Assembly (NCBI GenBank): GCA_030653335.1
Contig: JAURZP010000003.1
Location: 1-10,526, forward strand
Length of the DNA: 10,526 nucleotides
DNA from: Methanoregula sp.
GTDB lineage: Archaea > Halobacteriota > Methanomicrobia > Methanomicrobiales > Methanospirillaceae
Direction of reading: 5' to 3'
The notes under the pieces are model-generated. The model was not told the DNA's origin, did no database searches, and worked only from the letters and a program-made list of their open reading frames with translations. Position 1 is the first letter of the stretch; every line of letters starts with the position of its first letter. Positions 5,080 through 10,526 of this stretch are shown in pieces. Position numbers and translations under genes: made by a program.

Positions 5080-7883
5080 ACGGACAGGAACATTGGTTTC
5101 AAAAACTCCCCGGTGTAACTCCCCTTCACGTTTGCCACCTGCTCGGGGGTACCCGTTGCCACGATCTTCCCGCCGCCATCGCCACCTTCAGGCCCGATAT
5201 CGATGACATGATCGGCAGACTTGATCACGTCAAGGTTGTGCTCGATCACAACGACCGTGTTGCCTTTTTCCACCAGATCGTCAAGCACCTTGATCAGTTT
5301 CTTTGTATCATCGAAGTGGAGCCCTGTGGTTGGTTCATCGAGCAGGTAGAGCGTCTTTCCGGTCGCCCTCTTCGCCAGTTCACGGGTGAGCTTGATCCGC
5401 TGGGCCTCGCCACCGGAGAGTGTGGTGGAACTCTGCCCGAGCTTGATGTAATCAAGTCCGACTCTGGAAAGCGTCTCTAACTTGGTCCTGATGGAGGGGA
5501 TATTGGTAAACAGGGCGAGGGCTTCTTCCACGCTCATATCCAGCACGTCAGCGATCGATTTGCCCTTGTACTTTACTTCGAGCGTCTCTCTGTTGTACCG
5601 CTTGCCCTTGCACTCCTCGCATTCGATATAGACATCCGGCAGGAAGTTCATCTCGATCCGGATCAGCCCGTCACCCTCGCACGCCTCGCACCGCCCGCCC
5701 CGGATGTTGAACGAGAACCTGCCGGGTTTGTATCCACGCATCTTTGCTTCTTTGGTTTCGGCAAAGACGGTTCGGATCTCGTCAAAGACTTTTGTGTAGG
5801 TGGCCGGGTTGGACCGTGGGGTTTTTCCTATAGGGGACTGGTCGATCACAATCACCTTGTCGATCTCTGCATCAAACACGATCCTGTCGTGAAGGCCCGG
5901 CTGATCCCGTGACTGGTTGAGGATCTGCATCATGCCCTTGTAGAGTGTCTCGTATACGAGTGTGGACTTTCCGCTGCCCGAGACCCCGGTGATAACTGTG
6001 AGCAGACCAATCGGGAACTTTGCATCGATCTTCTTTAAATTGTTCTCACGGCAACCTTTGACGGTGATGAACTTTTCGGACTTTCGGCGCTTTGCCGGAA
6101 TATCGATCTTTTTTGTGCCGGCAAGATACTGGCCGGTTAAGGATTTTTTGTTCTTCTCGATCTGTTGCGGCGTTCCTTCCGCAACAATTTCCCCGCCGTG
6201 GAGTCCTGCCCCCGGACCCATATCGATCAGGTGATCGGCAGAGCGGATCATATCCTCGTCATGCTCCACTACAATCAGGGTGTTGCCGAGATCGCGGAGA
6301 GTTCGCAACGTCTCGATCAGTTTCCGGTTGTCCCGCTGGTGCAGCCCTATGGATGGTTCATCAAGCACGTAGAGCACGCCCATCAGGTTCGAGCCGATCT
6401 GGGTGGCAAGCCGGATACGCTGGGCTTCCCCGCCGGACATCGTGCCGGCATTGCGGGAGAGGGTGAGATATCCCAGCCCGACCTTTTCCAGGAATTCAAG
6501 ACGGGAACGGATCTCCTTGATGATCTGGCGGGCAATCTCTGTCTGTTTTTCAGTTAGTTTCAGCTCGTTGAAGAACGCGATGCTGCCATTGATGGAAAAA
6601 TCTGTAACATCGATGATCGATCTTCCATTGATCCGGACCGCGAGCACCTTCTCCTTGAGCCGCTGTCCCTTGCAGGCAGGACAGTCAAAGACCCGCATGT
6701 AACCTTCCAGCTCGCGTTTCCGCCATTCGGACTGGGTCTGGGAGTAGAGCCGGGCGGTCTGGGGGAGGAGTCCTTCCCACTCCCCGTTATGGGACCACTG
6801 GGCATCCCCGTTCTTCATGCTCATGGAAAAATGCATCCGCTCCTGTGAGCCGAACATCAGGGCATTGTACTGTTTTTCGGAGAGATCCTTGATCGGGGTT
6901 AAGGCATCGAACCCGAAATGCTTTGCCACGGTGGCGAGGTACTGGCCGCGGAACCCGTCCATCGGGTTGCGGTACGGAGCAACGGCACCGTCAGCGATAC
7001 AGCGGGTTTTGTCCGGTATGATGAGATCCGGGTCAAACTCCATCTTCACGCCAAGGCCATGACATTCCTCGCAGGCTCCAAACGGGCTGTTGAACGAGAA
7101 CATGCGGGGCTGGAGTTCTTCAAAGGCAAGCCCGCAGACAGGGCATGCCATGAGTGAAGAGTAGGTGGACTCTTTTTCATCTTCTCCAGCGACCAGCACA
7201 AGTCCTTCGGATTTTTTGAGCGCATTCTCCACTGCTTCGGTAAGGCGGGAACGGTCGGTTGATGCGAGCCGGTCGATCACGATCTCGATATCCTGCTTCT
7301 TGTAACGGTCGAGGCTGATCTCTTCATCGGTGCGGATGATTGCGCCGTTAACTCTCACACGGGCATAGCCCTCCTTGTTGAGATCCTTCAAGAGCTGCTG
7401 GTACGTGCCCTTCTTCTGCCGGACTATGGGGGAGAGGATGGTGACCATGCCCGTGTTTTCTGCTGCGATCTGGTCAGCGATCCGGTCAGGTGTCTGGGAG
7501 GCGATCGGGATATTATGTTCGGGACAATAGGGGGTCCCGATACGGGCAAACAGGAGCCGGAGATAATCATAGATCTCGGTTGTTGTCCCGACAGTACTCC
7601 GTGGATTTTTGCTCGTGGTCTTCTGTTCGATCGAGATTGCGGGTGACAGACCTTCGATGCTGTCCACATCCGGTTTGTGCATCATGCCGAGAAACTGGCG
7701 GGCGTAAGTGGAGAGCGATTCGACATAGCGCCGTTGTCCCTCTGCATAGAGTGTATCGAATGCGAGCGTTGATTTTCCGGAACCGGAGACTCCCGTAATG
7801 ACAACGAGCTTGTCGCGGGGGATCTCCACGCTGACATTTTTTAAATTGTGCTGGCGGGCACCTTTGATGATAATATTTTTCAT
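5076..7883 (-). CDS. uvrA: Excinuclease ABC subunit A
   Basis: UvrA is the ATP-dependent damage sensor of nucleotide excision repair. It dimerises, scans DNA and loads UvrB. The 935-residue length is standard. The opening KGARQHNLKNVSVEIP is typical and fixes the start at 7883. The protein carries two ABC ATPase modules. Walker A motifs GVSGSGKST lie at 31-39 and 633-641. Signature motifs are TMSGGEAQRI at 481-490 (Met in place of the usual Leu) and TLSGGEAQRI at 821-830, each followed by a Walker B ending in LDEP. Zinc-binding cysteine pairs are seen at C247/C250 with C271/C274 and at C732/C735 with C755/C758, plus a CxxC at 401-404. The gene is first in a uvrA-uvrC operon; UvrB, needed for the pathway, must be encoded elsewhere. 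No good Shine-Dalgarno precedes the ATG. The 111-base spacer upstream has only a weak TATA candidate near 7965. Confidence 0.98.
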   Translation of the reverse strand: MKNIIIKGARQHNLKNVSVEIPRDKLVVITGVSGSGKSTLAFDTLYAEGQRRYVESLSTYARQFLGMMHKPDVDSIEGLSPAISIEQKTTSKNPRSTVGTTTEIYDYLRLLFARIGTPYCPEHNIPIASQTPDRIADQIAAENTGMVTILSPIVRQKKGTYQQLLKDLNKEGYARVRVNGAIIRTDEEISLDRYKKQDIEIVIDRLASTDRSRLTEAVENALKKSEGLVLVAGEDEKESTYSSLMACPVCGLAFEELQPRMFSFNSPFGACEECHGLGVKMEFDPDLIIPDKTRCIADGAVAPYRNPMDGFRGQYLATVAKHFGFDALTPIKDLSEKQYNALMFGSQERMHFSMSMKNGDAQWSHNGEWEGLLPQTARLYSQTQSEWRKRELEGYMRVFDCPACKGQRLKEKVLAVRINGRSIIDVTDFSINGSIAFFNELKLTEKQTEIARQIIKEIRSRLEFLEKVGLGYLTLSRNAGTMSGGEAQRIRLATQIGSNLMGVLYVLDEPSIGLHQRDNRKLIETLRTLRDLGNTLIVVEHDEDMIRSADHLIDMGPGAGLHGGEIVAEGTPQQIEKNKKSLTGQYLAGTKKIDIPAKRRKSEKFITVKGCRENNLKKIDAKFPIGLLTVITGVSGSGKSTLVYETLYKGMMQILNQSRDQPGLHDRIVFDAEIDKVIVIDQSPIGKTPRSNPATYTKVFDEIRTVFAETKEAKMRGYKPGRFSFNIRGGRCEACEGDGLIRIEMNFLPDVYIECEECKGKRYNRETLEVKYKGKSIADVLDMSVEEALALFTNIPSIRTKLETLSRVGLDYIKLGQSSTTLSGGEAQRIKLTRELAKRATGKTLYLLDEPTTGLHFDDTKKLIKVLDDLVEKGNTVVVIEHNLDVIKSADHVIDIGPEGGDGGGKIVATGTPEQVANVKGSYTGEFLKPMFLSV

Positions 7884-7994
7884 TGGTATGCTTAACGAAT
7901 CTGCTCAGGAGCTTATCAGGATGAGGGTTGGGGCATGAAAGTGTAACCGACGCAACAGAATACCTTAAAGGGTAGATCAGTCGTTACTGGCAGA

Positions 7995-9896
7995 TTACGT
8001 TACGAACCGGTATTCACCTTTAGGTACGGAAATCTTAAACCGTGCTCCTTTGCCCGGTTCGCCGGTTTCTGTGATGACAAGTCCGGTGATCGAAAGGATC
8101 TCCTTTGCGAGGAATAAACCCAGACCGGTATTTTTCCCGTAACCCCGTTCAAAAATACGTTCTTTATCGTCAAAGCTGATGCCGACACCATTATCCTCAT
8201 AGATCAGGAGTAAGACCTCATTGTCGGTGATGTGAGAGGAAAACCGGATTTCGGTGACCTGCATTCCATGTCGCAGGGAATTTTCCATCAGCGTGTAAAA
8301 AGTCTTTTCCAGAAGGGGATCTGCATAGAGCTCGAGATCGCCGAGGTTCAGGGTAAGAGAGAGGGATTCCGGCAGAAGACCCGTTTTAGCCTTTGTTATC
8401 AACCCCTGCACATTCTGCCATGTCGGTGCAAGCACACCGATATCCTGGTATATTTTTGTAAACCGGATCTGCTCCTCAATATTTTTGACAGATTGTTCAA
8501 CCCGCGTGATGAATTCGTGGGTCTGGGGGTCATCTGCTGTTGCCCGTAGCTCAAGAAGTGCGAGGTACCCGTTGAGTATGGTGAGCTGGTTTAAGACATC
8601 GTGACGGGTAACCGTATTCATGAGATTGAGTTTGGTATTGGCCCTGCGATATGCCTCTTGTGCGATTTTGAGCTCTGACGTCCGATCCGAAACCCGCGTT
8701 TCCAGTTCAGAGTGTAATTTCCTGAGTTCCCCTTCACTCTCACCGATCTTATCGAGAGCTTGCTTAAGCGATGTTACCATCTGGTTTATACTCTGTTCGA
8801 GCACCTGGAACTCGGTTACAGCAGTAGAAGAAATCTTTCGATCCAGATCTCCTTTCGCTATTCTGTCCACATCAGTAACAATTCCCGCGATAGGTTGTGA
8901 AAGAGAGCGGGAGAGGAAAATTGCTGATCCACAGCCAACGATCAGTCCTAATAATGCGATTACGACGATCCGGGGAAACTGGCGGGAAAAAACCGTATCC
9001 ATCAATGTATTGTTATAGGTAATTTCCACAATCCTGCTCAAATCAGACCCGTATTCCTTATTTTTCAAATCGATAAAGAGATAGTTCACCGTCTTCCCGG
9101 TTGCATATTGTTTACTGATCGTTCCTGAACGGCCGCTGATTACCGAAACAAGGATCGCTTTCGTACCATCATCCGGCACATATGAAGCATCATCAACGAG
9201 GTGCCCTGTTATATCGAAAATGCGGATCTGTTCAATAGCAGGGTTGTTTGCTGCAATAGTCCTGATAATTTTCTGGTAATCCAATGCGGCCCGTTCTTTC
9301 CCAAACGCACTCCCGCTCAATCCCAGTTCAAGGATATACCGGTGATCCGGAGTGGGCATATAGGCATATTTCCGGAGAGGACCGCTACCTCCTTTTTCCT
9401 TGACAATGCGGTCCGGGAAAAAACCCTCGGAATTCCGAATCCCGGTCAGGTACTCAAAAAAATACGGGACGTTTTTAAAGTCAACTCCTAGTTCCGGTTG
9501 ATACGTGGTATACTCAATGACTCCTGATTCGTTGATGATGTAGATATCATACTGATCTCCCAGCTCGTTTCTGACTGCGGATAGATCCATCTTTGCAGGA
9601 TCATTGCCGGCACGATGATATTCCTGCATAACACGGTCGAGTCCGAGATTCATCTCCTTGTTCAATGAGTTATCAAAAAGGGTAAAACTCGCATCTACGA
9701 GACGGATAGTTGCGATGATATTCTGCTCTGTCTGGTTCTGGGTGTTCGCATAATTCTCATCGATCAGATTCCGTGTGGTAAAAAAATTATTCAGGCTCAT
9801 AAGCCCCACAACAATTACTGTAATCAGCACCATCGCTATAAGGAGAGAGAAGAAGAACGATCTGCTGCGTAAGCGTTGAGGGGTTGGAACAGACAT
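7995..9896 (-). CDS. Membrane-bound sensor histidine kinase (periplasmic sensor, HAMP, HisKA-like, HATPase_c)
   Basis: This is a 633-residue sensor kinase of a two-component system. It has a membrane helix at about 15-35, an extracytoplasmic region at about 40-305 whose length and pattern (including DQYDIYIINESGVIEYTT and YILELGLSG) suggest a double CACHE-type ligand sensor, and a second helix at about 309-328. A HAMP linker (about 329-380) with the motif AKGDLDRKI follows, then a coiled coil (about 380-425). The phosphoacceptor region TRHDVLNQLTILNGY is next, with His432 as the likely phosphorylated residue. The ATPase domain shows the N box MENSLRHG (Asn539), the G1 box EDNGVGI (Asp568), FERGYGKNTG and the G2 box GLGLFLA. 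This RHDVLNQL type is common in Methanomicrobiales kinases. The ligand is unknown. No response regulator gene adjoins it, so it is an orphan here. The ATG at 9896 gives a short N-terminus directly before the first membrane helix. Confidence 0.95.
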   Translation of the reverse strand: MSVPTPQRLRSRSFFFSLLIAMVLITVIVVGLMSLNNFFTTRNLIDENYANTQNQTEQNIIATIRLVDASFTLFDNSLNKEMNLGLDRVMQEYHRAGNDPAKMDLSAVRNELGDQYDIYIINESGVIEYTTYQPELGVDFKNVPYFFEYLTGIRNSEGFFPDRIVKEKGGSGPLRKYAYMPTPDHRYILELGLSGSAFGKERAALDYQKIIRTIAANNPAIEQIRIFDITGHLVDDASYVPDDGTKAILVSVISGRSGTISKQYATGKTVNYLFIDLKNKEYGSDLSRIVEITYNNTLMDTVFSRQFPRIVVIALLGLIVGCGSAIFLSRSLSQPIAGIVTDVDRIAKGDLDRKISSTAVTEFQVLEQSINQMVTSLKQALDKIGESEGELRKLHSELETRVSDRTSELKIAQEAYRRANTKLNLMNTVTRHDVLNQLTILNGYLALLELRATADDPQTHEFITRVEQSVKNIEEQIRFTKIYQDIGVLAPTWQNVQGLITKAKTGLLPESLSLTLNLGDLELYADPLLEKTFYTLMENSLRHGMQVTEIRFSSHITDNEVLLLIYEDNGVGISFDDKERIFERGYGKNTGLGLFLAKEILSITGLVITETGEPGKGARFKISVPKGEYRFVT

Positions 9897-9941
9897 ATCA
9901 GGAATCCGGTAGAGGTTCTCTTCAGGTTATGATCCGAAAAA

Positions 9942-9950
9942 GTATAGATA
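9942..9950 (-). promoter_or_regulatory. Possible TATA box of the histidine kinase gene
   Basis: The minus strand reads TATCTATAC about 50 bases before the kinase ATG. Transcription would begin near 9920, leaving a leader of about 20-25 bases. No strong Shine-Dalgarno match is present in that leader. Moderate match only. Confidence 0.35.
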
Positions 9951-10056
9951 TCCAGTGAATTTTTTCATATTGGTTCCTTGCAAGATAATGTTATCGAAAT
10001 AACACCGTAAGAAAATGCAGGAAATTTCAAAAACACATTTTTGTAATAACAAATTT

Positions 10057-10077
10057 TTTAAATATAATCATGCATGA
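10057..10077 (+). promoter_or_regulatory. TATA box and palindromic candidate operator of the antitoxin gene
   Basis: TTTAAATATA at 10057-10066 is a strong archaeal TATA box centred about 30 bases before the ATG at 10091, so the transcript should have at most a few leader bases. No Shine-Dalgarno is visible, which agrees. Immediately downstream is TCATGCATGA (10068-10077), a perfect 10-base palindrome in the spacer between TATA and transcription start. Toxin-antitoxin operons are usually repressed by their own antitoxin binding a palindrome at this place, so this is a candidate VapB operator. Confidence 0.55.
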
Positions 10078-10090
10078 ACACAATTGAGCA

Positions 10091-10303
10091 ATGAAAACAA
10101 TTACCATTCGTGATGATACCTATCACTCCCTCCTTATACTCAAGGAAGGTGGAGACAGTTTCTCCGATGTCATCAACCGGCTGGTCAGCAAAAAGAACCG
10201 TGACATACGGGAATATGCCGGTGCCTTGTGGGACTCAAAAGTACTGGAACGCCTCCACACATCTACCAGAGAGATGCGTGATTCCGGAAGCACGAGACAG
10301 TGA
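10091..10303 (+). CDS. vapB: VapB-type antitoxin (UPF0330/DUF217 family)
   Basis: This 70-residue protein matches the archaeal VapB antitoxin family: the N-terminal ribbon-like segment KTITIRDDTYHSLLILKEG is followed by DSFSDVINRLVSKK, the hallmark of these proteins. In a working system the N-terminal half dimerises and binds the operon's operator, while the C-terminal half wraps around and inhibits a PIN-domain VapC ribonuclease. Here the C-terminal part (about 42-70, EYAGALWDSKVLERLHTSTREMRDS) looks intact. The stop codon overlaps the start of a VapC frame by GTGA, the usual coupling in such operons, but that toxin frame is cut off after 14 codons. The antitoxin may therefore be a solitary survivor that still autoregulates or counters a VapC encoded elsewhere. 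Divergent from the histidine kinase across a 194-base spacer. Confidence 0.85.
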   Translation: MKTITIRDDTYHSLLILKEGGDSFSDVINRLVSKKNRDIREYAGALWDSKVLERLHTSTREMRDSGSTRQ

Positions 10304-10344
10304 TCGTTCTCGAAACATCGTACCTGATTGACTTTTTTTTTTAA
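10300..10344 (+). pseudogene. vapC: Truncated VapC (PIN-domain) toxin remnant
   Basis: Starting at a GTG that overlaps the antitoxin stop, the frame encodes MIVLETSYLIDFFF and then a TAA. The first eleven residues are the typical opening of a VapC ribonuclease, with the first acidic residue (usually Asp, here Glu5) and the LID block. A VapC has about 130 residues, so over 100 are missing, including the remaining acidic residues of the active site. The break falls in a run of ten T residues (10333-10342). Changing the run by one base in either direction opens frames of only about 24 and 45 further residues, both lysine-rich and low in complexity with no PIN features, so the toxin body appears lost rather than merely frameshifted. 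Confidence 0.75.
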
Positions 10345-10526
10345 AAATCCAAAAAAAGTTTTGGCGGCTCGCAAAAAAATCCGGGAAAATTTTTCCGCCG
10401 GTAAGAAAAATCCGTAGACTTTTTTTCGAATTTATTTTCACGCTCTCCACCGCAAATAAAAAATTATTCCCCACTTCCTAAAAACCGTAAAAATCCTCAA
10501 AAAACACCGAATTCTCCGACGTGATC
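10345..10526. other. Low-complexity AT-rich DNA after the toxin remnant
   Basis: This stretch is made of A and T runs separated by short GC blocks (TTGGCGGCTCGC, CCGGG, CCGCCGG). It contains the near-palindrome GGAAAATTTTTCC at 10384-10396 and a pairing of GGCGG near 10361 with CCGCC near 10395. I find no credible gene on either strand. It occupies the place where the body of vapC should be, and part of it resembles the left end of the window. Confidence 0.5.
10373..10396. repeat. A7/CCGG/TTCC motif, right copy
   Basis: Seven A residues, T, CCGGG, four A residues, five T residues and CC follow one another. This parallels the motif at 25-47 and, like it, comes shortly after a run of nine or ten T residues followed by AAA. 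Both copies contain a near-palindrome of the form GGAAA-TTCC. Confidence 0.3.

Noticed and set aside
6092..6557. Overlapping plus-strand open frames of 124-130 codons
   Set aside because: They are antisense to the UvrA ATPase core, have no family features, and overlap each other in different frames.
8620..9018. A 132-codon plus-strand open frame
   Set aside because: It is antisense to the histidine kinase HAMP and coiled-coil region; its serine-rich product is a shadow.
10334..10417. Continuation of VapC in another frame after the T run
   Set aside because: Shifting by one base gives only about 24 lysine-rich residues before a stop at 10415-10417, with none of the acidic PIN-domain residues; the other shift also gives a low-complexity product.
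10123..10474. Two minus-strand frames of 79-83 codons over the antitoxin and toxin remnant
   Set aside because: They are antisense to the well-supported antitoxin, have no recognisable motifs, and run through low-complexity DNA.
1..10526. CRISPR arrays, tRNA or rRNA genes, insertion sequences
   Set aside because: I looked for regularly spaced repeats, tRNA-like cloverleaf patterns and transposase motifs and saw none.

Overview
The window looks like a chromosomal stretch from a mesophilic methanogenic archaeon, most likely Methanomicrobiales (Methanoregula-like). The main clues are archaeal TATA-like boxes with little or no Shine-Dalgarno sequence at several genes, homopolymeric T tracts where transcripts should end, and AT-rich spacers around coding DNA of balanced base composition. 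The histidine kinase is of a type common in that order, and a VapB antitoxin of a mainly archaeal family is present. The genus is an inference from style, not from a marker gene. Several genes (dedA, msrA, uvrA, uvrC) are of bacterial type, as is usual in this order.

Layout, left to right. Positions 1-341 are a gene-free, T-rich spacer. On the plus strand follow a DedA membrane protein (342-1019), whose expected start position is an ATA codon; a small uncharacterised protein (1112-1441) with a perfect palindrome between its TATA-like box and start; and the methionine sulfoxide reductase msrA (1581-2087). Convergent to msrA lies a CorA-type magnesium transporter gene (2226-3173, minus). Its 313-base upstream spacer carries a clear TATA box followed at once by an inverted repeat.

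Next comes an excision-repair operon on the minus strand. uvrA (5076-7883) is transcribed first and overlaps uvrC (3487-5079) by an ATGA. The UvrC is complete in its two nuclease domains but lacks the usual C-terminal helix-hairpin-helix domain. uvrB is not in the window. Further right, also on the minus strand, is an orphan membrane histidine kinase (7995-9896) with no response regulator beside it.

The right end holds a VapBC toxin-antitoxin remnant on the plus strand. An apparently intact antitoxin gene (10091-10303) has a leaderless-type promoter and a 10-base palindrome. It overlaps by GTGA the start of a VapC toxin frame, which ends after 14 codons in a run of ten T residues. Low-complexity DNA follows to the window end and shares a motif with the left end.

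The window is mostly ordinary housekeeping and stress-related content. I see no new multi-gene system. The points worth a second look are the ATA start of dedA, the broken toxin with an intact antitoxin, the short UvrC, and palindromes placed at three promoters.
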